Positions 1 to 9,175 are shown, counted from the first letter of the stretch. The stretch: DNA of 58,048 nucleotides from an uncultured Flavobacteriales bacterium (GCA_905181585.1 CAJIYG010000008.1:1-58048), one strand, 5' to 3'. Numbers and translations are program-made. The notes: generated from the letters alone by a model not told the origin.

Positions 1-1144
1 GCACCCGGAACGACGTATCCAAGAGAAGTTATTTGATTAAGAGTTTTATTTATAGTAAGTTTTGAAATTTTTTCTACATATAAAAAAAGTATTGCAACGC
101 AGATTATAATTAAAGAGGCAATTGTAGAAACAGAAATAGAGTTAGCGCTAAGAGATAATAGTTTAGAGAAATTTATATCATTAAAATTATAGAAAAAATT
201 AAAAAGTATATACGTAAGGGGAATGGCAAAGCCAAGAACAAAAGGAACAAGGCATGAGAAAGTAAGCATAAAAACGCTTGTTTTTATTAAGAGGGCTAAG
301 TTTTTGTGTTGCAGAGTTTTTTGAATAGTAAAATTTAGTTTTTTTAGCAATAGTTTTTTGTACGAATAAAAAGAAAAAAACAATAAACAGCAGTAGACAG
401 GCAAGCTGTATTGCCGTAGATTCATTTCCCATTGAAAACCATGCCCTAAAGATTCCTGTAGTGTAGGTGTTTACTCCAAAATATTTAACAGCGCCATACT
501 CATTTAAAACTTCCATAATCACTAGAAAAAGTCCGGAAAAAATAGCAGGTTTTGAGAGCGGTAAAACTACTTTATAAAATAATTTTAATCCTGACAGGCC
601 AAGACTTTTAGACATGTTTATGTATGTTGAGCCAATTAAGCTGAAAGAAAGTCTACATGCGGTATATATATAAGGGTAAAGAGAAAGACCAAGAATAATG
701 CCAAGAACTTCTATTTGTAAATAGTCAAGATTAAAAACATCTGATAGAGATGGAGCCTTTGCTCTAAGAAAAGACTGTAGTGGACCAGTAAAGCTAAGAA
801 TATCGCTGTAGGTAAAGGCCATTATATATGTTGGTATCGCAAGAGGCAGATATAGCGCAATATCAAAAAAACGACGAAATCTAAAGGCATAATTGCTTAT
901 AAACCAAGCAGGAATTACCCCAAAAAATAAAGAAACAATACTTGTTATAAAAATAAGATAGACAGTGTTTAAACTATATTCAAGAAGAAGATTGTTCCAC
1001 AGATATAAAAAAGCACTAACATCGATATTAAAAATATTTACAAATAATAAAACAAGTGGTGCAAGTAAAATAGTAGAGACTATTAAAGCTGACTAGTAAC
1101 CACCTTTTGTTTTCTGTTTTAAACAGTTTTTGGACTATTTCCAA
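1..1144 (-). pseudogene. fbpB: Iron(III) ABC transporter permease, FbpB type, with two frameshifts and cut by the window edge
   Basis: This is the inner-membrane permease that would pass ferric iron from the adjacent binding lipoprotein to the cytoplasm. Hydrophobic segments fill the translation, and the region around 550-720 carries the ABC permease loop (NMSKSLGLSG...FYKVVLPLSKPAI). The reading frame is broken twice. Near 1090 an extra A separates a probable TTG-started N-terminus (TTG at 1144, overlapping the end of the upstream gene) from the main frame. Near 255 another extra A moves the frame; after it the protein continues cleanly to the window edge with a typical GYVVPG motif. No substitution stops occur, so the gene may be intact in the organism. 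The left end lies outside the window. Family call is confident; true pseudogene status is not. Confidence 0.75.
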
Positions 1145-2163
1145 GCTGATTTATCAAAAATTTTAATAGCAGTGTTTCGGTGTACTCCTAATTGGTTTAA
1201 GTCAAGAGAGTCTCTTTTAAACTCTCCCCAAGAACCAACAATAGCAGATGGTTTTACTAACGGGTTAACAGAATACTCATAGCTTGTATTAACATATCTT
1301 TTTTGTGCTGATTCGCTTGTTAAGAATTCCACAAGTTTAATAGCGTTTTCTTTGTTTGGAGCATTTTTTGCAAGCCCAATTCCAGAGATGTTTATGTGGC
1401 TACCGCTTTGGTTTTCTCCTTGATTTGGAAAGAAAACACCCACTGACTGTCCAGCTTTAAGTTCTTCTTCTTTTTCTGAAGACAGAAGAAGCCCAATGTA
1501 GTAAGAATTAACTATAGCAATATCCCCTTGTCCTGCAGCAATTGCCTTTACTTGATCTCGATCATTTCCTTTGGGATCTCTTGAAAAATTATTTACTAAA
1601 GAAGTTGCCCAGCTTAAAGCATAGTCGGCTCCTTTATTTGCAACAATTGAAGACAGAAGCGCCTGATTGTATGCGTTTGAAGAGGACCTTACTAAAACTC
1701 TATTTTTCCACTTAGCATCTGTAAGGGCAGAGTAAGTGCTCAGTTCTTCAACCTTTACTCTGTCTTTACTATAGACCATTATTCTTGCTCGATATGTTAT
1801 CGGAACCCAAAGGTTGTTTAAATCTTTTAGATCTTCGCTTATGTTAGAGTTAATTACGGAAGATTCTAAAGGCTGTAATAAGTTAAGTCTTCCTGCTTTT
1901 TGCAGTTTTCCCGCGTCTACTGAAACAAATAAATCTGCCGGGCTATTTTCTCCTTCGTTTTTTAATCTTTCAATTAATTCATCAGCATTTGCTTTTATGA
2001 CATTTACCTTTATTCCTGTTTCTAATTCAAAAGCTTCATATTGTTTTTCATCAACCGTATAGTGTCTTTGGCTGTAAAGATTTACTTCATTTGATTTTTT
2101 TGCTTGATCTGCACAGCTTGATAGTATTAGTGTTGTTAGACAGAATATGATTGTTTTTTTCAT
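1135..2163 (-). CDS. Iron(III) ABC transporter substrate-binding lipoprotein
   Basis: Periplasmic-side ferric-iron binding protein of the FbpA/FutA family, 342 residues. The N-terminus is a lipoprotein signal (LILSSC, lipidated Cys17). The mature part opens with NLYSQRHYTVDEK, the usual start of this family, and contains the paired tyrosines VNSYYIGLLL used for iron coordination in relatives. It lies upstream of the permease and overlaps its probable TTG start by 10 bp, so the two are one operon. A promoter box lies 39 nt upstream. The substrate is inferred from family; an iron-loaded form cannot be shown from sequence. Confidence 0.88.
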   Translation of the reverse strand: MKKTIIFCLTTLILSSCADQAKKSNEVNLYSQRHYTVDEKQYEAFELETGIKVNVIKANADELIERLKNEGENSPADLFVSVDAGKLQKAGRLNLLQPLESSVINSNISEDLKDLNNLWVPITYRARIMVYSKDRVKVEELSTYSALTDAKWKNRVLVRSSSNAYNQALLSSIVANKGADYALSWATSLVNNFSRDPKGNDRDQVKAIAAGQGDIAIVNSYYIGLLLSSEKEEELKAGQSVGVFFPNQGENQSGSHINISGIGLAKNAPNKENAIKLVEFLTSESAQKRYVNTSYEYSVNPLVKPSAIVGSWGEFKRDSLDLNQLGVHRNTAIKIFDKSAWK

Positions 2164-2202
2164 TCGTGATATCGTTTTGTATATTTAATAAATTAGAAAG
2201 TA

Positions 2203-2210
2203 CAAAAATA
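2203..2210 (-). promoter_or_regulatory. Probable -7 promoter element for the iron ABC operon
   Basis: TATTTTTG on the minus strand matches the Bacteroidota -7 consensus TAnnTTTG, 39 nt before the binding-protein ATG. No clear -33 TTTG or iron-repressor palindrome is visible nearby. Confidence 0.45.
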
Positions 2211-2300
2211 TAGTTATTTAGAATAAATACAAATAAAAGGCCTGCTTAAGTAATTTAAAAACATAAAATTCTTACTATAATTGCAATAAAAACAAAGCTT

Positions 2301-2852
2301 ATGAAACTAATTACTTTTTTGTCAATTTTTATGATATCAATTTCTTTAACTACCCAAAGCTCAAATCCTGAGCTAGTAATAGGAGAAGAGAGAATAGAGC
2401 CTGGGATTGTTTTTATTTTTGAAGGTGCAATAAAAGATCATATTATGCCCGGAATGATGCATTTGTCTGAAAAAGAAACTAATATTCATATTGAAGCTCG
2501 TGTCAACTGGGATGTAAAAGATGTTCCTGCAGGAACTCCAACTGGTGGGTTTATTCCATATTTACATATTTCGGCAAAGGTAATAAATGAGAAAACAGGG
2601 CTTAGTACATTTATAGACCTTGTTCCCCACATTAATCTTATAGATAATTTTCATTATGCACGAAATATTTCGCTTCCAGGATCAATAACAGATACCTATA
2701 CTGTTCGTTTTAACATAGTTAAGCCAACGGGTATAGATTTGGCTCTTCACAAAGACTGGCTAGACACTTATGGTGAATCACTGATTAACAATAATAGCTT
2801 TGTTTATAAAGGAGTTGACTTTGAGGAGGTGGCTAAGGCTAATAGAAGATAA
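2301..2852 (+). CDS. P19/Tp34-like periplasmic iron transport protein
   Basis: A 183-residue protein with an N-terminal signal peptide (about residues 1-20) and a beta-rich body like the P19/Tp34 (Fe2+ transport protein, pfam10634) family. The match rests on the string around residues 52-68 (MMHLSEKETNIHIEAR), the GGFIPYL segment and the later VPH...NFHYARNISLPG segment. Relatives bind copper and iron through Met and His; candidates here are Met52, Met53, His54, His63 and His110. It is divergent from the ferric ABC operon, supporting a role in iron uptake. Relatives usually sit beside an FTR1 permease, which is not seen here. Assigned from memory of the family, without a search. Confidence 0.72.
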   Translation: MKLITFLSIFMISISLTTQSSNPELVIGEERIEPGIVFIFEGAIKDHIMPGMMHLSEKETNIHIEARVNWDVKDVPAGTPTGGFIPYLHISAKVINEKTGLSTFIDLVPHINLIDNFHYARNISLPGSITDTYTVRFNIVKPTGIDLALHKDWLDTYGESLINNNSFVYKGVDFEEVAKANRR

Positions 2853-2885
2853 AGCTTTTAACAAACACTTAAAGAGCGTGAAAAC

Positions 2886-2919
2886 AAAGAGGCCCCTACA
2901 GTGAAGTAAAGGCCTTTTT
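2886..2919 (+). terminator. Rho-independent terminator after the P19-like gene
   Basis: A 9-bp stem (2886-2894 with 2911-2919, centred on GGCC/GGCC, one G-T pair) with a 16-nt loop runs into a T-rich tract. It separates the P19-like gene from the tRNA gene on the other strand and is the only convincing intrinsic terminator I see in the window. Confidence 0.6.
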
Positions 2920-2928
2920 ATGTTTTTG

Positions 2929-3002
2929 CTCCCCCTCTAGGACTCGAACCTAGGACCCTCTGATTAACAGTCAGATGCTCTAACCAGCTGAGCTAAGGAG
3001 GA
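2929..3002 (-). tRNA. tRNA-Asn (anticodon GTT)
   Basis: 74 nt fold into a full cloverleaf: 7-bp acceptor stem TCCTCCT/AGGGGGA with one T-G pair, D arm GCTC/GAGC, anticodon stem TCTGA/TCAGA with loop CTGTTAA, 5-nt variable region, and T arm CTAGG/CCTAG with TTCGAGT loop. The anticodon GTT reads asparagine codons. The discriminator base is G. CCA is not encoded, so it must be added after transcription. Confidence 0.95.
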
Positions 3003-3047
3003 TTTTAAAACGCGAGCAAAAATAGCACAAAGCAATAAAATATCCAA

Positions 3048-3055
3048 TATATTTG
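3048..3055 (+). promoter_or_regulatory. Probable -7 promoter element for the PfkB kinase gene
   Basis: TATATTTG fits TAnnTTTG, 14 nt before the ATG at 3070. Its last base overlaps a possible GTG start at 3055, which argues for the ATG as the real start. Confidence 0.45.
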
Positions 3056-3069
3056 TGCAAAAAACAAAT

Positions 3070-3986
3070 ATGAGCATTTTAATAGTAGGAACAGTGGCTT
3101 TTGATGCAATTGAAACCCCTTTTGGAAAGACAGATAAAATAGTAGGAGGTGCGGCTACATATATTTCGTTAGCTGCTTCTTTTTTTAGCAATAAATTAAG
3201 GCTTGTTTCAGTTGTTGGAGATGATTTTCCCAAAGAATCTATACAAATGCTTAAAGATCATAAAGTTGATACTGAAGGTTTGCAGATTAAAGAAGGGGAA
3301 AAAACTTTTTTTTGGTCTGGGAAATATCATAACGATATGAACAGTAGAGACACTGTTGATACTCAATTAAATGTCTTAGAAACATTTGACCCTATTTTAC
3401 CAGAAAGTTTTACAAGATAGTGAGTTTTTAATGCTTGGAAACTTGTCCCAAGCGTACAGCAAAAAGTTTTAGATCAAATGGATAAAAAGACCTAAGCTTA
3501 ATCGTTTTAGATACTATGAATTTTTGGATGGACAATTGCTATGTCAGATTTAAAGATTGCTTAAAAAATGTAGATGTTCTTACAATTAATGATGAAGAGG
3601 CTAGACAGCTATCTGAAGAATATTCTTTGGTAAAGGCTGCAAAGATTATTCAGAAAATGGGTCCAAAATACTTGGTCATAAAAAAAGGTGAGCACGGAGC
3701 TTTACTTTTTGGAGAAGAAAAAATGTTTTTTGCTCCAGCCCTACCGCTTGAAAACGTATTTGACCCTACAGGAGCGGGTGATTCATTTGCAGGAGGTTTT
3801 ATTGGACATCTTCAAAAAACAGGAGACATTTCTTTCGAAAATTTAAAAAGTGCTGTTATTTTTGGATCTGTTATGGCCTCTTTTTGTGTAGAAAAATTTG
3901 GAACAGAAAGACTTTCAGAGCTAACAGATAATGAGGTTTCTAATCGACTAACAGAGTTTGTTAAATTATCTTCTTTTAGTGTTTAG
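3070..3986 (+). pseudogene. PfkB-family sugar/nucleoside kinase, disrupted by four indels
   Basis: Ribokinase/adenosine-kinase family protein. The N-terminal half (3070-3414) has the glycine-rich GGAATYISLAASFF substrate-lid region. The C-terminal half (3516-3983) has PfkB signature 2, DPTGAGDSFAGG, with the catalytic Asp. Between them the frame changes four times: extra A at 3415, one base missing near 3443, extra A in the run 3484-3488, and extra A at 3500-3501. Correcting these gives one continuous kinase of about 305 residues with no other damage. Start ATG at 3070 is chosen because the upstream GTG lies in the promoter box. The substrate cannot be told. It ends 4 bp inside the convergent RNase HI gene. 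Confidence 0.8.
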
Positions 3987-4456
3987 AAAAGCGTATTGTC
4001 TTTTTTTGAGTTTTCATACCACGAATCAACTTTAAGGCTACTTTTTTCGGCAGCGCTAACAGCCAGGTAGTCGCATCTTTCATTTTCTATATTTTCAGAA
4101 TGCCCTTTTATCCAAATAAATATGACGTTATGTTTTTTGAAAACCTTCAAAAAGCGAATCCAAAGATCGGGGTTCTTTTTTTTATTAAAATTTTTCTTTT
4201 CCCATCCAAAAACCCATTTTTTATTAACAGCATCAACAACATATTTAGAATCAGAATAAACAGTAACACTCTCTTTGTTAGATTTCAAGCTCTCTAGACC
4301 AATTATTACAGCTAATAGCTCCATTCGATTATTAGTTGTTAAACGAAACCCCTCTGATATTTCTTTTCTGTGTTTGCCAGAAATTAAAACTATTCCAAAG
4401 CCACCATTTCCCGGATTTCCTTTTGCAGCCCCATCTGTATATATTATTACGCTCAT
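3983..4456 (-). CDS. rnhA: Ribonuclease HI
   Basis: Cleaves the RNA strand of RNA-DNA hybrids, removing replication primers and R-loops. The 157-residue protein has the four catalytic carboxylates in order: Asp in YTDGA, Glu in NRMELLA, Asp in YSDSKY and Asp in NERCDYLA, plus the assisting His in KGHSE. Length is normal for the family. The start codon shares 4 bp (ATGA type) with the end of the upstream purN gene, so the two are translationally coupled. Its 3' end overlaps the PfkB gene by 4 bp. Confidence 0.93.
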   Translation of the reverse strand: MSVIIYTDGAAKGNPGNGGFGIVLISGKHRKEISEGFRLTTNNRMELLAVIIGLESLKSNKESVTVYSDSKYVVDAVNKKWVFGWEKKNFNKKKNPDLWIRFLKVFKKHNVIFIWIKGHSENIENERCDYLAVSAAEKSSLKVDSWYENSKKDNTLF

Positions 4457-5016
4457 AAAGATTTAATTATTGTTTTTTCTATAATTTTTGCGTAGTGTAA
4501 GTGTTCTAGCTCTTGAGTTCTATGTGACAATGATTTTGCAGTTTCATTTGGTTTTAAATCTAAAGAAGCCTGAAATAGAATAGCCCCTTTGTCATAGTCA
4601 TTGTTTGCAAAATGGATAGTTATTCCACTTGTTTTGTCTGTTGAATTTATAACAGCACTATGAACATTTAAACCATACATTCCCTTTCCCCCGTGCTTTG
4701 GCAGTAGAGAGGGGTGGATGTTAATTATTCTATTTTTAAATTCAGACACTATATCTGTAGGTATTTTTTTTAAATATCCAGCTAGAACAATAAAGTCAAT
4801 CTTACTTTTCTTTAAGAAATTTAATAAAAACTCCTTGTTGTTGTTTTCCAGCAGCAAATAGTCAAGTTTGTATGATCTTGCAATATTTTCAAGGTTTGAT
4901 TTTTGGTTATTACTTACACAAAGACAAACAGATATTTTTGTTGAATTAGAAAAATAATTACAGATTTTGTCTGCATTTGTTCCTTTGCCGGATGCAAAAA
5001 CCGCAATGTTTTTCAT
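4453..5016 (-). CDS. purN: Phosphoribosylglycinamide formyltransferase (GART)
   Basis: Transfers a formyl group from 10-formyl-tetrahydrofolate to GAR in purine synthesis. The 187-residue protein starts with the nucleotide-binding IAVFASGKGTNA motif and has the catalytic NIHPSLLPKHGG (Asn and His) and the Asp in NDYDKGAI, all as in PurN. It is first in a two-gene operon with rnhA. The promoter box lies 17 nt upstream. No other purine gene is adjacent, but a PurF-type gene lies at 41.6 kb. Confidence 0.93.
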   Translation of the reverse strand: MKNIAVFASGKGTNADKICNYFSNSTKISVCLCVSNNQKSNLENIARSYKLDYLLLENNNKEFLLNFLKKSKIDFIVLAGYLKKIPTDIVSEFKNRIINIHPSLLPKHGGKGMYGLNVHSAVINSTDKTSGITIHFANNDYDKGAILFQASLDLKPNETAKSLSHRTQELEHLHYAKIIEKTIIKSL

Positions 5017-5033
5017 TATAGATAACTTTTTAT

Positions 5034-5041
5034 CAAAAATA
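5034..5041 (-). promoter_or_regulatory. Probable -7 promoter element for purN-rnhA
   Basis: TATTTTTG on the minus strand fits TAnnTTTG and lies 17 nt before the purN ATG. Confidence 0.45.
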
Positions 5042-5079
5042 TAATAAACAATGAGATGTTAAAATAGAAAATGATAAAG

Positions 5080-5111
5080 TTTGCACAATATTTAATTAAT
5101 ACTTTAATTTG
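5080..5111 (+). promoter_or_regulatory. Probable promoter of acpP-fabF
   Basis: A -33-like TTTG (5080-5083) and a -7-like TTAATTTG (5104-5111, one mismatch to TAnnTTTG) are separated by 20 bp, the spacing expected in Bacteroidota. The acpP ATG follows 27 nt later. Confidence 0.5.
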
Positions 5112-5138
5112 CAACATATTAATTAAAAAACATAAGAT

Positions 5139-5369
5139 ATGTCTGATGTAGCAACAAAAGTAAAAGCAATTATTATAGACAAGCTTGGAGTTGACGAAGC
5201 TGAAGTTACTAATGAAGCAAGTTTTACTAACGATTTAGGGGCTGATTCTCTTGACACGGTAGAACTAATAATGGAGTTTGAAAAAGAGTTTGATATTCAG
5301 ATTCCAGACGACAAGGCAGAGGCAATTGGGACTGTTGGAGATGCAATAACTTTTATAGAAACAGCATAA
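5139..5369 (+). CDS. acpP: Acyl carrier protein
   Basis: Carries growing acyl chains on 4'-phosphopantetheine during fatty acid synthesis. The 76-residue acidic protein has the DSL motif in [15 protein letters not shown], where the Ser is the prosthetic-group site. It precedes fabF by 10 bp in one operon, the classical arrangement. Length and composition are typical. Confidence 0.97.
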   Translation: MSDVATKVKAIIIDKLGVDEAEVTNEASFTNDLGADSLDTVELIMEFEKEFDIQIPDDKAEAIGTVGDAITFIETA

Positions 5370-5379
5370 CTTTATTTAT

Positions 5380-6633
5380 ATGAAATCCAGAAGAGTTGTT
5401 ATCACTGGTATAGGAGCCCTTACTCCTATTGGAAATAATCTTAAAGAATATTGGGATGGTCTATTATCTGGAGTTAGCGGAGCTGGACCCATAACCCTCT
5501 TTGATTCTACCCAATTTAAAACACAATTTGCTTGCGAGGTAAAAGATTTTAGTCCTTTAGATTTTTTAGACAGAAAAGAATCAAGAAAAATGGATCGATT
5601 CTGTCAATTTGCAATGAAGGTTGCAGATGAAGCTTTGACCGACTCAGGAATAGACGTTGAAAAAATAAATAGCGACAGAGCTGGAGTCATCTGGGGAAGC
5701 GGCATTGGCGGAATGAATACTTTTTATTCAGAATCAGCTAATTTTGCAACAGGAGGCGGAAGACCTAGATTTAATCCTTTTTTTATTCCAAAATTAATTT
5801 CAGATATACCTGCCGGTCATATTTCTATTAAATATGGTTTTAGAGGCCCAAACTTTACAACAGTTTCTGCTTGTGCCTCATCTACGCATGCTTTAATTGA
5901 CGCCTTTAATTATATAAAGTGGGATAAAGCAGATGTTTTTGTTGGTGGCGGTTCAGAGGCTTGTGTTGCTGAACCAGGAATTGGCGGTTTTAATGCTATG
6001 ATGGCTTTGTCAACAAGAAACGATGACCCCAAGACAGCCTCCCGTCCATTTGATAAAGATAGAGATGGTTTTGTTCTTGGGGAAGGAGCTGGCGCTCTTG
6101 TTTTAGAAGAATATGAGCATGCAAAAAAAAGAGGAGCAAAAATATACGCAGAAATTATTGGGGGCGGAATGACAGCTGATGCGCATCATATAACAGCGCC
6201 ACACCCTGAAGGATTAGGAGCAAAAAATGTGATGAATATTATTTTAAATGAAGGTAAAATTAATAAAGGAGAGGTAGACTATATTAATGTTCACGGAACA
6301 TCCACTCCTTTAGGAGATATTGCAGAGACAAAAGCAATTTTAAGCTTATTCAAGGAAGAGGCATATAATCTAAATATTAGCTCGACAAAGTCAATGACTG
6401 GTCATTTGCTTGGGGCTGCTGGCGTGATAGAAGCTATAGCTTGTATTATGGCTGTTAACCAAAATATTGTTCCTCCTACAATTAATCATTTCACAAAAGA
6501 TGAATCAATTGACAGCAAACTAGAACTTACATTTAACGTGCCTCAAGAAAGAGAAGTTAATCATTCAATTAGTAATACCTTTGGTTTTGGCGGTCACAAT
6601 GGCTCTGTTTTATTTAAAAAGTTTGTAGAATAG
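5380..6633 (+). CDS. fabF: Beta-ketoacyl-ACP synthase II
   Basis: Elongates acyl-ACP by condensation with malonyl-ACP. The 417-residue thiolase-fold protein contains the Cys-His-His triad: Cys in VSACASSTHA, His in NVHGTSTPLGD and His in SMTGHLLGAAG, plus the C-terminal FGFGGHNGS loop. It is co-transcribed with acpP. Length is normal. Confidence 0.96.
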   Translation: MKSRRVVITGIGALTPIGNNLKEYWDGLLSGVSGAGPITLFDSTQFKTQFACEVKDFSPLDFLDRKESRKMDRFCQFAMKVADEALTDSGIDVEKINSDRAGVIWGSGIGGMNTFYSESANFATGGGRPRFNPFFIPKLISDIPAGHISIKYGFRGPNFTTVSACASSTHALIDAFNYIKWDKADVFVGGGSEACVAEPGIGGFNAMMALSTRNDDPKTASRPFDKDRDGFVLGEGAGALVLEEYEHAKKRGAKIYAEIIGGGMTADAHHITAPHPEGLGAKNVMNIILNEGKINKGEVDYINVHGTSTPLGDIAETKAILSLFKEEAYNLNISSTKSMTGHLLGAAGVIEAIACIMAVNQNIVPPTINHFTKDESIDSKLELTFNVPQEREVNHSISNTFGFGGHNGSVLFKKFVE

Positions 6634-6659
6634 CATTTTTAAAAAAAATAAAAGCCATT

Positions 6660-7313
6660 TTGAATGTTGGATATTCTACTAACAATTCATTTGAAGAAAT
6701 TTTTGGGTTCAAGGTTAAAAGTAATATCATTTATGACCAAGCTTTTACTCACAAGTCAATACAGAGGAAAGAACACAACGAAAGATTAGAGTTTCTGGGA
6801 GATTCTGTTTTAAATATTATTGTTTCAGATTATTTGTTTAAACATTTTTCTACAGATAGTGAAGGAGAATTGTCTAAAAAAAGATCGCACATCATTAGTA
6901 GAAAAAATTTAAACATAATAGGTAAACAGATAATTGCTAAAGATTTAATCAAGCATAATGTTGACAAAGTATCGGACAATATGTTTGGGAATTGTTTAGA
7001 GGCCTTAATCGGAGCAATATTTATTAAAGAAGGTCTTATTAAAACTAATGATTTTGTTATTAATAAAATAATTACAAAATCGATAAATAATAATTTTAGT
7101 GATATTGATTTTAAATCAAAATTAATTTTGAGATGTCAAAAAGAAGGTAAAAAAGTTACGTTTAAAAAAATTCAAGAATCTGGTCCAGGACACCAAAAAA
7201 AATATAAAATAGGAGCTTATATTAATGGGAATAAAAAGTCAGAAAACTGGGGTTTTTCAATAAAATCAGCGGAGCAACTATGTGCTAAATCATTATATGA
7301 TAATGAAATATAA
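6660..7313 (+). CDS. rnc: Ribonuclease III
   Basis: Double-stranded RNA endonuclease for rRNA and mRNA processing. The 217-residue protein has the signature HNERLEFLGDSVLN near residue 40, the second catalytic cluster GNCLEALIGA near 115, and a C-terminal double-stranded-RNA-binding domain from about residue 150. The only start covering the full N-terminus is a TTG at 6660; a slightly later start cannot be excluded. It opens a tight rnc - small gene - pyk cluster and overlaps the next gene. Confidence 0.92.
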   Translation: MNVGYSTNNSFEEIFGFKVKSNIIYDQAFTHKSIQRKEHNERLEFLGDSVLNIIVSDYLFKHFSTDSEGELSKKRSHIISRKNLNIIGKQIIAKDLIKHNVDKVSDNMFGNCLEALIGAIFIKEGLIKTNDFVINKIITKSINNNFSDIDFKSKLILRCQKEGKKVTFKKIQESGPGHQKKYKIGAYINGNKKSENWGFSIKSAEQLCAKSLYDNEI

Positions 7314-7728
7314 AAAGAAAAAAATATTTAAACTTGATGAAGTAGAAGAAGAAAGAGTTAGTGTTTTTGCATTAGTAAGTCAAGCAAAAGACTATAAGTT
7401 GTCATGGCATTTAAATAAGCTACTATCAATTGATTTACAAAAAGATAAGAACTATATTTGTAGAGGAAAAAGTTTTTTTTCAAGATTTAAGTTCTTAGAG
7501 AGTGAAAAATACGGCAGTCTTACTCTAACTTCAAATAATTCTGGAAAAGGTTATTTAGAGACTACTCAAAAAAAAATAAATTATTTTTTGACAACTGGAA
7601 ATATCTTAGAAAGAAATGAAAAAAATGAATTGGTAAGAAAAATTAATACTATCTCTGAAGTATTATTTGCTTTTGAGATAGATTTTAAAAAAACAAGAGT
7701 TTTAGATAATATTATACTCAATGATTAG
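7303..7728 (+). CDS. Small IPExxxVDY-like family protein
   Basis: About 141 residues, charged, without signal peptide or membrane segment. Its position between rnc and pyk and the N-terminal pattern VFALVSQAKDYKLSWHLNKLL resemble a short family common in Flavobacteriales and named after an IPExxxVDY motif; that motif itself is not clear here. I chose the ATG at 7303; in-frame ATG 7297 and GTG 7282 are alternatives. The gene overlaps rnc at its start and pyk at its end, implying coupled translation. Function is unknown. Confidence 0.6.
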   Translation: MKYKKKKIFKLDEVEEERVSVFALVSQAKDYKLSWHLNKLLSIDLQKDKNYICRGKSFFSRFKFLESEKYGSLTLTSNNSGKGYLETTQKKINYFLTTGNILERNEKNELVRKINTISEVLFAFEIDFKKTRVLDNIILND

Positions 7729-9172
7729 AAAAACAAAAATTATAGCAACTATTGGTCCTGCAACCAGTACAATAATAATGCTTAAAAAAATAATTAAAGC
7801 AGGAGTAAATGTATGTAGATTAAACTTTTCACACTTGCAGCACAAAGAAGCTAAAGAAATAATATCAAGAATAAAAAAAATTAACCAAGAGTTAAATGTT
7901 CATACAGCAATATTAGCAGATTTACAAGGCCCAAAAATAAGAGTTGGCCTTTTGCCAAAGCCAATTAATCTTTTAAAGGGTGAGTCTGTCTTTTTTTCAA
8001 CAATTAGAACAAGTAAAAAATTAACAAATATTGGAAGTAAAAAAAATGCTCTCTATATAAGTTATAGTGATTTTGCAAAGGACGTAATTGTTGGAGATAG
8101 AATTTTAGTTGATGATGGGAAAATAGAGCTTAAAGTTGTTTCCTCTAATAAAAAAACAATTGTTGAAACAAAAGTTGTTTTTGGAGGAGTCTTGTCTTCT
8201 AATAAAGGGGTTAATCTGCCAAATACCAAGATTTCTCTTCCCTCACTAACCAAAAAAGACAAAATAGATCTTAAATTTATTTTGTCTCAGAAAATAGAAT
8301 GGCTGGCTCTTTCTTTTGTCAGATCTTCCGAAGATGTGTTAAGCCTAAAGCGAATTCTAAAAAGAAATAAAAGTACATTAAGTGTTATTTCAAAAATAGA
8401 AAAGCCTGAAGCCCTTGACGATATAGATAATATTATTTCAAGCTCTGATGCTGTTATGGTTGCTCGAGGTGATTTGGGTGTTGAAATCCCCGCTTTTAGT
8501 GTGCCTGCATTTCAAAAAATGATAGTACAAAAATCTATAGAAAAATCTAAACCAGTAATTATAGCAACACAAATGTTAGAGAGCATGACTTTAAATTCAG
8601 CAGCAACTCGAGCTGAAGTAAGTGATGTTGCAAATTCTGTTATTGATGGTGCAGACGCTGTTATGCTAAGTGGAGAAACTTCTGTAGGGAAGTTTCCTGT
8701 AAAAACAGTTTCAACTATGAGAGAGATTATTAGAGACATTGAGAGAAGCCAATACACAAACAGAAAAAATACGGCTTATATTGATAGTTTAAAGGACCTT
8801 AATTCCAGAAAAATTTCAGATGCAATTTGTGCCCATGCGGCACAGCTTTCAGAACAGGCCGGGGCAAAGGCAATTGTTACAATGACATATTCAGGATATA
8901 ACGCAATAAAGACTTCAAGTTTTAGACCAAGAGCTTTTATTTATGCTTTTACTAATAATTATGCAATTTTAAATAAGCTTAGTCTTGTCTGGGGAGTAAA
9001 AGCATATTACTATGACAGAGGGACAACTACAGATCAGACAATAATGGAAACAAAAGAGATTCTGAAAGAAAATAAAGAAATTAAAAAGGGTGATGCAATA
9101 ATAAGTTTAGCAAGTTTACCTGCGTACCAAAAAGGAATGACAAATATGATTAAATTAAGCACATTAGAATAA
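7721..9172 (+). CDS. pyk: Pyruvate kinase
   Basis: Makes pyruvate and ATP from phosphoenolpyruvate at the end of glycolysis. The 483-residue protein shows the N-terminal KIIATIGPAT, the substrate/metal site LADLQGPKIRVG, the Lys signature ISKIEKPEA, the MVARGDLGVEI metal-binding segment and SGETSVGKFP, followed by the C-terminal domain. It overlaps the preceding gene by 8 bp and is followed 3 bp later by the M42 peptidase. Confidence 0.95.
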   Translation: MIRKTKIIATIGPATSTIIMLKKIIKAGVNVCRLNFSHLQHKEAKEIISRIKKINQELNVHTAILADLQGPKIRVGLLPKPINLLKGESVFFSTIRTSKKLTNIGSKKNALYISYSDFAKDVIVGDRILVDDGKIELKVVSSNKKTIVETKVVFGGVLSSNKGVNLPNTKISLPSLTKKDKIDLKFILSQKIEWLALSFVRSSEDVLSLKRILKRNKSTLSVISKIEKPEALDDIDNIISSSDAVMVARGDLGVEIPAFSVPAFQKMIVQKSIEKSKPVIIATQMLESMTLNSAATRAEVSDVANSVIDGADAVMLSGETSVGKFPVKTVSTMREIIRDIERSQYTNRKNTAYIDSLKDLNSRKISDAICAHAAQLSEQAGAKAIVTMTYSGYNAIKTSSFRPRAFIYAFTNNYAILNKLSLVWGVKAYYYDRGTTTDQTIMETKEILKENKEIKKGDAIISLASLPAYQKGMTNMIKLSTLE

Positions 9173-9175
9173 ACT

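Noticed and set aside
2164..2300. An iron-repressor (Fur/DtxR) operator between the two divergent iron genes
   Set aside because: No palindrome of the right size was clear in the AT-rich gap, so I did not annotate one.
3055..3069. GTG at 3055 as the start of the PfkB gene
   Set aside because: The GTG overlaps the -7 promoter box TATATTTG, and conserved sequence begins at ATG 3070.
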